From the NCBI RefSeq assembly GCF_001427305.1, contig NZ_LMFZ01000007.1, positions 274,838-338,837 on the forward strand: a stretch of 64,000 nucleotides of DNA, written 5' to 3'. Below are positions 25,883 to 34,880 of this stretch, one piece after another. The first letter of the stretch is position 1. Every line of letters starts with the position of its first letter. Below the pieces are notes generated by a model. It saw only the letters and a program-made list of their open reading frames with translations, was not told where the DNA came from and ran no database searches. This DNA comes from Duganella sp. Root1480D1. GTDB lineage: Bacteria > Pseudomonadota > Gammaproteobacteria > Burkholderiales > Burkholderiaceae_D. Both the position numbers and the translations under genes were made by a program.

Positions 25883-26620
25883 ATGGTATCAGGGTTAGCG
25901 TATCTGGCAATGTTGCTCGCTTCCAGCGCCGTGGCGCTGGCAGCCCCGCCCCTCGTCATCACCGCCGAACATTCGCCGCCGGCCAGCATGCGCGTGGGCG
26001 ACCAGGTAGTGGGCCGCGAAAGCGAGAAGATCCGCGAAATGCTGGCCCGCACCGGCTTCGCCTACAGCATCGACGTGCTGCCCTGGAAGCGCGCCTTCAC
26101 CATGGCGCAGCGCGATCCTTACACCTGCGTGTATTCCACCTCGCGCACCCCGGAACGCGAAAAGCAGTTCAAATGGGTCGGCCCCACCGATGAAGCGCAA
26201 TGGGTGCTGATGGGCCGCGCCGGCCGCAAATACGATGTGCACAGCCTGGACGATGCGCGCAAGCTGCGCATCGGCACCTACAACGGCGATGCGCGCGACG
26301 AATTCCTGCGCGCCCGCGGCTTTGACGTGGACGGTGCGCCCGACAATGCGTCCAACCCGAAAAAGCTGCTGCTCGACCGCATCGACCTGTGGGCGGTCGG
26401 CGTGCGCAACAATGACCTCAGCGCGCTGGCCCTGTATGCCGCTCCCGAGCAGATCGTGCCGGTGCTGACCTTCCACCACGTGAAAGTCTACCTGGCCTGC
26501 AATCCTTCGGTGCCGGACGCCATGGTCGCACGCATGAATGCCGCCCTCGACGCCATGCGCAAGGACGGTACGTTTACCAGGTTGGAAAAAAAATACGAAC
26601 AGTGGCAAGCCAACAAATAG
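25883..26620 (+). CDS. Periplasmic solute-binding protein, SBP_bac_3 family
   Basis: 245 residues from an ATG preceded by AAAGAGG. The N-terminus M-V-S-G-L-A-Y-L-A-M-L-L-A-S-S-A-V-A-L-A is a signal peptide. The mature part has the family-3 layout: V-I-T-A-E-H-S-P-P-A, R-E-S-E-K-I-R-E-M-L-A-R-T-G, W-K-R-A-F, and a C-terminal K-D-G-T-F-T-R-L-E-K-K-Y. No ABC permease or ATPase genes are near, so it is an orphan receptor, as is common among short family-3 proteins in betaproteobacteria. Ligand unknown, perhaps an amino acid. Confidence 0.85.
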   Translation: MVSGLAYLAMLLASSAVALAAPPLVITAEHSPPASMRVGDQVVGRESEKIREMLARTGFAYSIDVLPWKRAFTMAQRDPYTCVYSTSRTPEREKQFKWVGPTDEAQWVLMGRAGRKYDVHSLDDARKLRIGTYNGDARDEFLRARGFDVDGAPDNASNPKKLLLDRIDLWAVGVRNNDLSALALYAAPEQIVPVLTFHHVKVYLACNPSVPDAMVARMNAALDAMRKDGTFTRLEKKYEQWQANK

Positions 26621-26804
26621 ATGCTTTTTATTCCTGTTGCGCAACTAAAGTTTTTTTGGCCTGCACCGAACGCGCGCTTGGTTTACGCGTTATAGTCACC
26701 ATATGCGGAATGTTGCCGTACAGCATTTCCGACAACACTGGGGCCAGCCGAGGCGTATGCCGCCGGCCATAGGCCCACTAGAAACCCTTGCGATTTCCAG
26801 GCCT

Positions 26805-28718
26805 ATGTTCAATATCTACAAGCTCCAACTCGCCCTCAAGAACCCTTTGGTACGCATTACCCTGGTGCTGCTGGCTACCGCCGCCCTGGCGTTCGCGCTG
26901 CTGCGCGGCGACGTGGCGCAGGATGCCGCGCCGGTGCTGCGTTCGCAGAATATCGGCGAAATCACGGCCCTGGTGGCCCAGCGCGACAAGCTGGACTTCC
27001 TGCTGATCGCGCGCCCGCTGGCCGATTCGCCGCGCTACGTCTACAAGTTCAAGGACGACGCCACGCTGCACGTGGTGGTGGTGCCGAGCACCTCGCACCA
27101 GAGCCTGGAACGCGAAGTCCTGCTGCGCAATAACATCCCCTACGCCATCGCCAAGGAAGACTTCCTGGCTGCCCACAAGGGCGTGCTGCTGGACGACGGC
27201 GGCCAGTGGGCCAGCGTGCAAGCTTTCCTGAAACGCCATGCCTTCGACATCTTCGTGGTGGGCCTGGTGCTGTTCGTGCTGAAGTGGGGCGTGCCGGGCA
27301 TGGGCATGAACGCTGCCGTGATCACGCCGGACCAGCTCAAGGGTTCGATGGATGACCTGATCGGGATGGAAGACATCAAGCAGGAAGTGCTGCACCTGGA
27401 AGACATGATCCGCAACCGCGAAGTCTACAAGCAGCACAATATCGACAAGCCGTTCAACGTGATGCTGACCGGCCCGGCCGGTACCGGCAAGACCAAGCTA
27501 GCCGGCTACCTGGCCAAGCGCCTGGGCTACCCGCTGATCCAGGCGTCCGGCTCGGCACTGGAATCGGGCTACGTGGGCGGCGGCTCCAAGGCCCTGAACG
27601 CCTTGTACAAGAAAGCCTGCGCACGCGGCAACTGCATCATCTTCCTGGACGAGGCGCAAGCCCTGTTCATGCCGCGCGGCCGCGGCGAGAAAAAGTGGGA
27701 AGACGATACCGCGAATACCCTGCTCGGCTTGCTGGACGGCGTGAAGAGCGAACAAGGCCAGGGCGTGATCTGGATCGTCGCCTCCAACTTCGACGATGCC
27801 TCGACTGCCATGGACGAGGCAATGCTGCGCCGCTTCAGCGTGAAGATCAACTTCCGCCTGCCGAACAAGGGCGAACGCCGCGCGCTGCTCGATTCCTTCC
27901 TGAAGCGCAAGCAGGAGGGCCTGGTGGACTGGAACGCGATGGACCTGGACCAGGTGGCGGACATCACGGCCAACCTCAGCCCGGCCCTGCTGGAAACCGT
28001 AGTCGACCGCGCCTCGATGATCTCGATCCAGGAAAAGTGCGTGATCAATACCGACCTGATGTTCCGTGCCTTCGAGCGCGCCACCATCGGCCTGACCGAC
28101 CGTGCCACCACGGCCGAGAAAACCCGCCAGCGCGAACGCATCGCCTTGCACGAGCTGGGCCACTTTTTCATGCAGATCGACCCTTACCTGCGCGCCGGCA
28201 TGCCGTTGGCCGAGGTGAAGGAAAAGTCGCACCTGCTGAAAATTTCGACCGAAGCGGTGTCGAAGATGAATGCGCTGGGCTATGTGCTGTCGGCCGGCGA
28301 CGACATGTCGCTGCGCACGCTGGAAGAGATGGAACGCGACGTCATGCAGCTGTACGGCGGGGTGGCGGCGGAAGAATTGTTCTATGGCGCGCGCGGCATT
28401 TCGGTGGGCAGCCAGAACGATATCGAGAAGGCCACCAAGATGCTGAACATGATGGTCAACCGCCTGTCGATGTACTCACGCTCCAAGCTCGATTACAGCC
28501 AGTTGCGCGGCGAGACCGGCGACGAGCATACCCTGGTGCAGGTGGAAGCCAAGGCGGACGAGTTGTACAGCACCACGCTGGCCGCGATGCGCGACTATCG
28601 GACCGTGATGGAGTCCATCAAGGAAGAGCTGATGGAGCGCTATGTGCTGTCGAAGGATGCCATCTTTGCCCTGCTGGAGGAGCGCCTCGATGCGGCGCCC
28701 CTGAAGCAGGCGGCTTGA
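26805..28718 (+). CDS. FtsH-like AAA+ membrane metalloprotease (paralogue)
   Basis: 637 residues from the ATG at M-F-N-I-Y-K-L-Q; an earlier in-frame ATG lies at the likely transcription start and is disfavoured. Two membrane helices flank a periplasmic domain of about 130 residues. The AAA+ module has Walker A G-P-A-G-T-G-K-T (about 224-231), Walker B C-I-I-F-L-D-E-A and a sensor region M-L-R-R-F. The M41 protease part has H-E-L-G-H (449-453) instead of the usual H-E-A-G-H, and a later N-D-I-E-K-A-T supplying the third zinc ligand. It lacks the R-P-G-R-F-D of canonical FtsH, so it is a divergent paralogue. Targets are unknown. Confidence 0.85.
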   Translation: MFNIYKLQLALKNPLVRITLVLLATAALAFALLRGDVAQDAAPVLRSQNIGEITALVAQRDKLDFLLIARPLADSPRYVYKFKDDATLHVVVVPSTSHQSLEREVLLRNNIPYAIAKEDFLAAHKGVLLDDGGQWASVQAFLKRHAFDIFVVGLVLFVLKWGVPGMGMNAAVITPDQLKGSMDDLIGMEDIKQEVLHLEDMIRNREVYKQHNIDKPFNVMLTGPAGTGKTKLAGYLAKRLGYPLIQASGSALESGYVGGGSKALNALYKKACARGNCIIFLDEAQALFMPRGRGEKKWEDDTANTLLGLLDGVKSEQGQGVIWIVASNFDDASTAMDEAMLRRFSVKINFRLPNKGERRALLDSFLKRKQEGLVDWNAMDLDQVADITANLSPALLETVVDRASMISIQEKCVINTDLMFRAFERATIGLTDRATTAEKTRQRERIALHELGHFFMQIDPYLRAGMPLAEVKEKSHLLKISTEAVSKMNALGYVLSAGDDMSLRTLEEMERDVMQLYGGVAAEELFYGARGISVGSQNDIEKATKMLNMMVNRLSMYSRSKLDYSQLRGETGDEHTLVQVEAKADELYSTTLAAMRDYRTVMESIKEELMERYVLSKDAIFALLEERLDAAPLKQAA

Positions 28719-28724
28719 GCCCCG

Positions 28725-29111
28725 CTAGCGCGCGGCAATCACCGTGATATTGCTGCCGCCGGGCGCAGCAGCGGCAGACAGCTTCTCGAAGTGGCGGATG
28801 GTGACTTCCGAGCCGTCGTTATTGAATTCAACGCGCGTGCCGGCAGTGGTCACCAGCGCCCCCGGCGCGACCGCAAACAACTCGGTGCGCGCCTCATCTC
28901 CCAGCTCGGCAAAGAAATGCCTGCGGAACTGGCTGAAGCGGACGGTCTGGCCGTTGCCCAGGTCATAGGTGTAAGCGTAGTCGCGGAACTCACTGCGCTG
29001 CATGGTATAGCTGCCGGGCGCAGGAACGCGCACCGTCAGTTCGTCTCCCGCCAGGGCGGAAGCGCTCCACAACAAGGCAAGTGCGGCAGCACTCGCTGCC
29101 AGGGTTTTCAT
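28725..29111 (-). CDS. Exported protein, paralogue 1 of a tandem pair
   Basis: 128 residues with a clear signal peptide (MKTLAASAAALALLWSASAL, cleaved near A-L-A-G). The mature part is a beta-rich domain: V-R-V-P-A-P-G-S-Y-T-M, then E-F-R-D-Y-A-Y-T-Y-D-L-G-N-G-Q-T-V-R-F-S-Q, T-T-A-G-T-R-V-E-F, and a final R-H-F-E-K-L-S. It is alignable along its whole length with the product of 29182-29577, so the two arose by duplication. I do not recognise the family. Probably periplasmic. It is convergent with the FtsH-like gene, six bases away. Confidence 0.8.
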   Translation of the reverse strand: MKTLAASAAALALLWSASALAGDELTVRVPAPGSYTMQRSEFRDYAYTYDLGNGQTVRFSQFRRHFFAELGDEARTELFAVAPGALVTTAGTRVEFNNDGSEVTIRHFEKLSAAAAPGGSNITVIAAR

Positions 29112-29181
29112 GGCGTCGCTCCTTCAAATAAAGCGTCGTGGCGCACCGCTTTGATGCGCCACGGCCGCTGCATTGTCTGGC

Positions 29182-29577
29182 TTAGCGCGAAGCTACAACG
29201 CGCACATTGGTTTCCTTCATCGCGACCGACATCGGCAAGCGCTCGAAGTTCTCGATCACCACTTCTTCGCCGCGATCGCGGAATTCGATGCGGGTGCCGG
29301 CCGCCGTCACGAAGGTATTGACAGAAACGGGGAACAACTCGACCCGGTCTTCCAGTTTCAGGCGTGCCCAGTAGTGGCCGCCCGACTGCGTGAACTTGAT
29401 GGTCTGGTCATTGCTCAGGGCATAGCGGTTCGCGTAGTTGTCGAAAGTGCCCTTGTACAGCTTGAAACTCCCTTGCGGGGCCTGGATCTTTACGGTTGCA
29501 TCGTCAACACCGGCAGCGTAGGAGCTGCCACCCAACATCAGTGCTGCCACGGCACTTAGCATCATCAGCTTTTTCAT
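29182..29577 (-). CDS. Exported protein, paralogue 2 of a tandem pair
   Basis: 131 residues; signal peptide M-K-K-L-M-M-L-S-A-V-A-A-L-M-L-G-G-S-S-Y ending near Y-A-A-G. Two ATGs are adjacent; the second is chosen since GGAG is then six bases away rather than three. Shared blocks with the neighbour: Q-A-P-Q-G-S-F-K-L-Y-K, F-D-N-Y-A-N-R-Y-A-L-S-N-D-Q-T-I-K-F-T-Q-S, V-T-A-A-G-T-R-I-E-F, and E-N-F-E-R-L-P. The pair lies in the same direction with 70 bases between, so they may be co-transcribed. Function unknown. Confidence 0.8.
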   Translation of the reverse strand: MKKLMMLSAVAALMLGGSSYAAGVDDATVKIQAPQGSFKLYKGTFDNYANRYALSNDQTIKFTQSGGHYWARLKLEDRVELFPVSVNTFVTAAGTRIEFRDRGEEVVIENFERLPMSVAMKETNVRVVASR

Positions 29578-29717
29578 CATCTTCTCCGATTGGTTCGCCT
29601 GGTTCGCCCCGTCGTCAGTAAAAGGTGCGGGGTCAATTCAAAATTAGCAAAGGGCGTTCGGATGTGCAGATTCGGGCGACGAACAGCGCGTTCCGTGGAA
29701 TAGAACGCATGATCTGC

Positions 29718-30000
29718 GGACGAACTGCAAATCGGCCTGGAGGACTTGCCGTCAGTGCGGCATTGCTGTCCGGGGAGCGCCCTGAGCCGTATCTGGAAGG
29801 GTGCCCGGGGCCGGGGCGGGTGGGGTGCACCTGCGCCGGCTGTCCAAACCTGGTGCCCTGCGCCGCTGCCGGTAGGCCGGGCGCGATGGGAGCAAACTTT
29901 CGCTTGCGGCGGCCCTGTGGTGGCCGCTGTGTCTCTTCGACTTCGTCCATCCTACGCCCGGCTGTTCTGCTTGGAAAGCTGGCCGGGCGCTCATTTTTTT
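29718..30000 (+). ncRNA. Candidate structured noncoding RNA
   Basis: This roughly 510-base gap (29581-30090) has no convincing coding frame on either strand. It shows paired segments: GGACGAA (29718-29724) with TTCGTCC (29942-29948) as a closing stem, a CACC/GGTG and GCGG/CCGC rod in the middle, a GCGGCC/GGCCGC hairpin near 29910-29932, and a final terminator-like hairpin with a T-run. The word CCTGAGCCG near 29791 also occurs in E. coli 6S RNA, but I cannot confirm that identity. Evidence is structural only. Confidence 0.3.
29955..30000 (+). terminator. Terminator-like hairpin with T-run
   Basis: CGCCCGGC (29955-29962) pairs with GCCGGGCG (29982-29989), followed by seven T at 29994-30000. 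No plus-strand protein gene ends close by, so it suggests an untranslated transcript upstream. Confidence 0.6.
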
Positions 30001-30044
30001 CAATTTGCGCACCCCACCCAATAGCTTAAATATTTGCTGCAGGG

Positions 30045-30072
30045 TTGCCGCGCGGTGGCAAATCGGTAATAA
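30045..30072 (+). promoter_or_regulatory. Probable tRNA-Leu promoter
   Basis: TTGCCG (30045-30050) and TAATAA (30067-30072) with 16 bases between, ending about 18 bases before the mature tRNA. Confidence 0.5.
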
Positions 30073-30090
30073 TGCACGTCGCGTTAAGTG

Positions 30091-30175
30091 GCCCGAGTGG
30101 TGAAATTGGTAGACGCAGCGGACTCAAAATCCGCCGCCGCAAGGCGTGCCGGTTCGATTCCGGCCTCGGGCACCA
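30091..30175 (+). tRNA. tRNA-Leu (anticodon CAA)
   Basis: 85 bases including an encoded CCA. Acceptor stem GCCCGAG pairs with CTCGGGC. The anticodon stem GCGGA/TCCGC encloses the loop CTCAAAA with anticodon CAA, reading UUG. A long variable arm (CCGCCGCAAGGCG region) and T-loop GGTTCGATTCC confirm a class II leucine tRNA. Confidence 0.98.
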
Positions 30176-30239
30176 CCTCTTCCTCCCCCAACGCTTGCCT
30201 TCAATATACGCTTCGGCGCGCGCCGTGGCATCCGTAAGG

Positions 30240-32894
30240 CTACCCAGATTCCCGCTGTTCCCCACCTATTTTTTGCTGCAGCCGGCTCATAAGCTCGGAG
30301 CGGTTGTGCGCACCCAGTTTGTCCAGCAGGGCCGAGACATGGTGTTCCACCGTGCGCGGCGAGCGCACCAGGCGGCGTGCGATGTCGGCATTGCTTTGGC
30401 CGGCCAGCAGCAGGTCGAGGATTTGCGCTTCGCGCCGCGTCAGGCCGTCGGGATGGCTGCGCGCGGCCTGGTAGGGCCCGCGCCGCAGCTTGGGCAAGTC
30501 GCTGCCGTTGCCAAGCTGGCTGGCCAGGCTGCGTGCGCGCGCGGCAGCCGGCCGGGCGCCCAGTTCCTCAAACATGGCCAGTGCGCGCAAGGCCGCAGGG
30601 GCGGCGCCCTCGCCCGCCACGGCCAGCAGCGCCAGCCCGGCTTCAAACGGCAGGCCCAGCGTGCGCCACTGGGCGCTGGCGGCAGCGCCGTCGCCGGCCA
30701 GTTCGGCGGCGATAGGAGGCGGCAGCGCAGCCGCATCCAGGTCCGGCTGCGCCAGGCCGGCGCGGTGCTGCCACAACGCGAGCTCGCCGCGGTCCCACAG
30801 GTTGACACCGGAGATGTCGTATTGCACCAGCGCGGCCAGGCTGGCGCGGCAGTCATCCAGGTCGCCCGCGATCCATGCGGTTTCAATCCGGCCCAGCGCC
30901 GCTTCCACCATGCGCTGCGGCTCGCCGGTGGCCAGGGCGCCCTGCCAGGCCTGCTCCAGGTGGCGCTGGCCCTCGGGCTTGCCGAGCCGGGCGCAGGTGC
31001 GCCCCAGCACAGTCAGCGCCGGCAGGCGCATGATCAGGGTCAGCTGCGGCAGTTGCAGCACGCCGCGGGCGATCGCTTCCGCCTTCGGCAGCCGGCCCTG
31101 GGCCATGCGCAATTGCGCCTGCCAGCCCACCAGGTAGTGGGTCCAGGCGTCCAGGTCATGCTCGGTGTCGAATGCAATGCCGTCGCTGACCACCCGTTCG
31201 GCCAGGGCAAAGCGCTTGGCGGTCACCGCGCATTCCGTGAGGTTGGTGAAGCAGCGGGCCGCATGCTCGTGGTAGCCATGCTTGAGCGCCAGCGCCAGGC
31301 TTTCTTCCAGCATGGCCTGGCCGGCCGGGTCGCCGCCGAACAGGCGCACGGTGCCGACATTGTTCAGTGCATGGATGCGGGTTTCGACGTCGCCCAGTTC
31401 GGCCGCCAGCGCCAGCGCACGCTGGCCCCACTCGATGGCGCCCTGCGGCCGGTCCTGCAGCATTTCGTGCTGCGAGCGCAGGCTGTAGGCCATGGCCAGT
31501 TCGCTGCTGTGCGGCAGTTGCTCCAGCGTGGCGATGGCTTCCATGCCGTAGCGCCCCGCCAGTTCGGCTTCGCCGCGGTACCAGTGCAGGCGCGACAGCC
31601 AGCGCAGGTTGAAGCCGACCTTGTCGCTGCGGCCCAGGCTGCCCCACAACTCAATTGCCTTGTGGCGCGCCCCGATCACGTCTTCATCGATGCGCACCAG
31701 GCCTGCTTCATATGACCATTCCTCATACAGCTGCGCCGCTTCCGGCGCCGGCGTGGCGGCGGAAACGAAGCGCAGCGCCGTCGCCAGGTGCGCGGCGGCC
31801 TGGCGGTGGGCGCCCAGCCGCGCCGCTTCGCGCGCGGCGCGCGGCGCCAGGCGCAGCACGCGGGTCGGGTCATGCGCGGCAGCGGCGTGGTGCACCAGGC
31901 GCGCCAGTTCGACCGGTCGCTGTGGCGGCGCATGGGCGATCAGCGCTTCGCAGACGCGGTCATGCAGTTCGCGCAGCCGGGCCGGCGCGATCTGGCTGGC
32001 CACCGCCAAGCGGGCCAGTTCGTGACGGAACATCAAATGGCCGGCGGCAGTCGTCACCAGCAAGCCGCGCGCCGCACAGCGGTCGCAAGTTTCCGCCACG
32101 TCTACACCGAGCACGCCGGCCAGCAGCCAGTCCTCGCATGGCACCGGGCTCACGCTCAGCACTTCCAGCAAGCCGCGCTCCGCACTATCCAGGCGCGCGA
32201 CCCGGGTCCAGACCGCGTCGCGCACCGACAAGGGCAAGGTGCCGCTGGCATCGGCCGCGGCCAGCAATTCGGTGACAAAGAAAGGATTGCCGGAAGTGAT
32301 GCGATACAGTTCATCTGCATCGCGTCCAGCGGCTGCAGCGAGTCGTGCCACCGCCTGCGGCGACAGCGCCGGCAGCGCGATACGCTGGGTGCTCGACGGC
32401 GGCAGGTCGCCAACCCAGCGCCAGAATGGATGGCCAGCCATCAGTTCGTCGCTGCGCACGCTGGCCAGCAGCAGCACGCGCATGGCAGCGACGCGCCTTG
32501 CCAGGTATTTGAGAAGGTCGAGCGTGGCCTGGTCGGCCCAGTGCACGTCTTCCACCACCAGCACCATGGTCATGGGGGCACCGGCCAGCCAGGCCAGCAG
32601 CCTGGGGAACAAGCGGTCGCTGCCGATCTCGCCGTCAAGCAAGCCGGCCAGGCCATCGCCCAGCAGCGGCGCCATATCGCGCAAGGGGCCCAGGGCGCGC
32701 GGTGTGAACAGGTCTTCACAGCCGCCTTGCAGGACCTGGTAGCCGGCGCCAAGGCCGGCCACGAACGCCTTGAGCAGGGTCGATTTGCCGATCCCCGCTT
32801 CGCCTATCACCAGCGCAGTGCCGCCCTGGCCCGCCGCAGCCTGCCTGGCCATTTCCCGCAAACCTTGCAACGGGACTTCACGCTCAATCAACAT
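30240..32894 (-). CDS. LuxR-family ATP-binding transcriptional regulator (LAL/MalT type)
   Basis: 884 residues from the ATG at M-L-I-E-R-E-V-P-L-Q. The N-terminal AAA-type ATPase has Walker A G-E-A-G-I-G-K-S (31-38) and Walker B V-L-V-V-E-D-V-H-W-A-D, typical of large ATP-binding LuxR regulators. A long helical TPR-like region fills the middle. The C-terminal LuxR helix-turn-helix is L-T-R-R-E-A-Q-I-L-D-L-L-L-A-G-Q-S-N-A-D-I followed by R-T-V-E-H-H-V-S. The inducer is unknown. It is divergent from the disrupted AmpG-like transporter gene, which could have been its target; that is inference. Confidence 0.92.
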   Translation of the reverse strand: MLIEREVPLQGLREMARQAAAGQGGTALVIGEAGIGKSTLLKAFVAGLGAGYQVLQGGCEDLFTPRALGPLRDMAPLLGDGLAGLLDGEIGSDRLFPRLLAWLAGAPMTMVLVVEDVHWADQATLDLLKYLARRVAAMRVLLLASVRSDELMAGHPFWRWVGDLPPSSTQRIALPALSPQAVARLAAAAGRDADELYRITSGNPFFVTELLAAADASGTLPLSVRDAVWTRVARLDSAERGLLEVLSVSPVPCEDWLLAGVLGVDVAETCDRCAARGLLVTTAAGHLMFRHELARLAVASQIAPARLRELHDRVCEALIAHAPPQRPVELARLVHHAAAAHDPTRVLRLAPRAAREAARLGAHRQAAAHLATALRFVSAATPAPEAAQLYEEWSYEAGLVRIDEDVIGARHKAIELWGSLGRSDKVGFNLRWLSRLHWYRGEAELAGRYGMEAIATLEQLPHSSELAMAYSLRSQHEMLQDRPQGAIEWGQRALALAAELGDVETRIHALNNVGTVRLFGGDPAGQAMLEESLALALKHGYHEHAARCFTNLTECAVTAKRFALAERVVSDGIAFDTEHDLDAWTHYLVGWQAQLRMAQGRLPKAEAIARGVLQLPQLTLIMRLPALTVLGRTCARLGKPEGQRHLEQAWQGALATGEPQRMVEAALGRIETAWIAGDLDDCRASLAALVQYDISGVNLWDRGELALWQHRAGLAQPDLDAAALPPPIAAELAGDGAAASAQWRTLGLPFEAGLALLAVAGEGAAPAALRALAMFEELGARPAAARARSLASQLGNGSDLPKLRRGPYQAARSHPDGLTRREAQILDLLLAGQSNADIARRLVRSPRTVEHHVSALLDKLGAHNRSELMSRLQQKIGGEQRESG

Positions 32895-33569
32895 GGTCGA
32901 CTTTCGGTCACACCTAAACATTTAAGCAAAGGCAGGCGTGATTGCAAGGCCGATATATCAGGCGCGCAGGCTTGAAGGCGGTGCCCGGCCAGCGCGCAAA
33001 GTATTTGGTAAAAATAGCAATGCAATCCTGATGATTATCGTAATTGCAATAATCTTGCCGGAACCGGATCATGGTGATGGAAATTGCTTGCCGCAGCGGC
33101 GGGCTGATAATCCAGTCGCGCCGCCCGGAATTTGGCGACTTCTGCCTGGCAGTATTTCACGAATCTTATCCAATCCATGTTACGCTCATTGCGTTCAAGC
33201 TGACCTTTCCCACGCCAACGCTGAAACACCAGGATATCCCGGGTGCAAAGGGCGTGCCGCCGCAAGGTGTGGATACCTGCACCATGACGCCAGCCGGCCA
33301 GTCTTTGCCATCGCTCACCATTACAGCTGTGAAGCTGCCAGCTGGTGCAACGATCGACAGGCCTCTCTGCAATGCACAGACTGCCAATGCCATGGAGATC
33401 GCCACCTGTACCGCGACGATCCGCGACACGTTCGTATCGCTGACCATGTTGGCGAAAAGTTCGCCGACTTCCACCATGAGGACCACGCTCGCCACCCAGG
33501 TTGAACGGCTCGCCAGCCAACAGGCCGTCCCTGGCCCGGCACGCGCTCCACGCTGATCATCGCGCTTGC
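32895..33569. other. Long intergenic region, no confident gene
   Basis: About 675 bases between the LuxR-type regulator and the AmpG-like pseudogene. The first part (32990-33060) is unusually A/T-rich and probably holds promoters. Open frames exist on both strands (161 codons plus at 33071-33556; 109 codons minus at 33166-33495), each with mixed third-position use and no recognisable family, so neither is called. It may contain a decayed gene. Confidence 0.4.
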
Positions 33570-34880
33570 ATGCCAGCCCCTCAATTCAAGGAAGTGCCGC
33601 TGTGCTGGGTGCCTAGCGCCTACTTCACAATGGCGCTCACGTCCGTAACGCTTACCAGCTCGACGGCCATCATGTTCAAGAACCTTGGCCTCTAAAATGC
33701 CCAGGCGGCCGAATATGCCAGTCTATTGCTACTGATCTATACGATCAAACCGCTGTTCGCGCCGGTCGTTGAAATCTACCGCACCAAGAAGTTTTTTGTG
33801 CTGTGCACTCAGCTTGCCGTCGGCCTCGGTTTTATGGGCGCCGCGCTGCTCATGGCAGTGCCCGGTTTCATGGCTTCGCTGATGGTGCTGTTGCTGCTGG
33901 TTTCGTTCTTTGGCGCGACCCAGGATATCGCGTCGGATGGCGTGTATGTCACCGCCCTGGGCGCCCAAACCCAGGCGCTGTATTGTGGCGTTCAAAGCCT
34001 GAGCTGGAGCATCGGCCCGATCGTCGCCTCGGGCGGCCTGGTTTTCCTGAGCGGCTGGCTACATACGAACTACTTTCACCATGACCCTGCGGTGCCGGGG
34101 GTGGCGTGGGCCGAATCCTGGCGCATTATCTTCTTCATCGTCGGCGCCATTGCGCTGACAATGGCTGCCTGGCATTCGGTGGCGATGCCGGATGGCGCGC
34201 GTTCCGGAAATACCCGCATGTCGGTGCATGGGGCCCGGCACGCCCTGAGGGATTCGCTGGCAACGTTCTTTCGCAAGCGCGGCATCTGGGCCATGATTGC
34301 GTTCGCGCTCTTCTTCCGCTCCAGTATCGGGCTGCTTGAAATGATTGGCCCGCTGTTCATGGTTGATCCGGTGGCGCAAGGCGGCCTGGGACTGTCCAAT
34401 GAATTATTGGGGATCATTTACGGGACTTACGGGCTGGGCGCATTCCTGCTGGGCTCCTTGTTGGGCGGCGCCCTGGTCACGCGGCGCGGCTTGCAGCCGT
34501 CCCTGCTTTTAATGCTTGCCGCCGCAGTCAATATTCCCGGCGTGACCTTCCTCCTGATGAGCATTTACCAGCCCGGAAGTTTGCTGGTCATCAGCGCCGG
34601 TGTCGTCACCGAGAAGTTCTTTTTTGGTTTCGGTTCGGTTGGCTACATGATCTACCTGATGCAGCAACTGGCACCGGGGGCATACCCGACCAGCCACTAC
34701 GCCTTCGGTACGGCGCTGCTGGCCTTATGCATGATGTTGACCGGAATCGTGAGCGGTCATCTGCAGCAGATGATGGGCTACGTGAGCTACTTTGCCGTTG
34801 CCATGGCAGCCACGATTCCCTCGTTCCTGGTCACCTGGCGCGCTCCTTTTCACCACAACGGTACGGCCTCTCAGGAATAG
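33570..34880 (+). pseudogene. AmpG-like MFS transporter interrupted by an in-frame stop
   Basis: The frame starts M-P-A-P-Q-F-K-E-V-P-L-C-W-V-P-S-A-Y and continues through A-I-M-F-K-N-L-G-L, then TAA (33693-33695), then N-A-Q-A-A-E-Y-A-S-L-L-L-L-I-Y-T-I-K-P-L in the same frame to 34880. Homologous transporters of the AmpG/PAT type run continuously across this point (F-K-x-L-G-L-S-N-A-Q), so a single substitution has made an ochre stop at about codon 42. The remainder has about eleven membrane helices and A-T-Q-D-I-A-S-D-G, matching the T-x-D-I-x-x-D motif of AmpG-like permeases. Re-initiation downstream would lack the first helices. A sequencing error remains possible. Confidence 0.75.

Noticed and set aside
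26703..26804. Upstream ATG extension of the FtsH-like protein
   Set aside because: A TATAGT-type -10 lies just before it, placing the ATG at the transcription start; the added residues show no family similarity.
29625..30029. Open frames on both strands in the gap before tRNA-Leu
   Set aside because: No ribosome sites, atypical composition (Pro/Arg/Cys rich) and no motif; the region looks like structured RNA instead.
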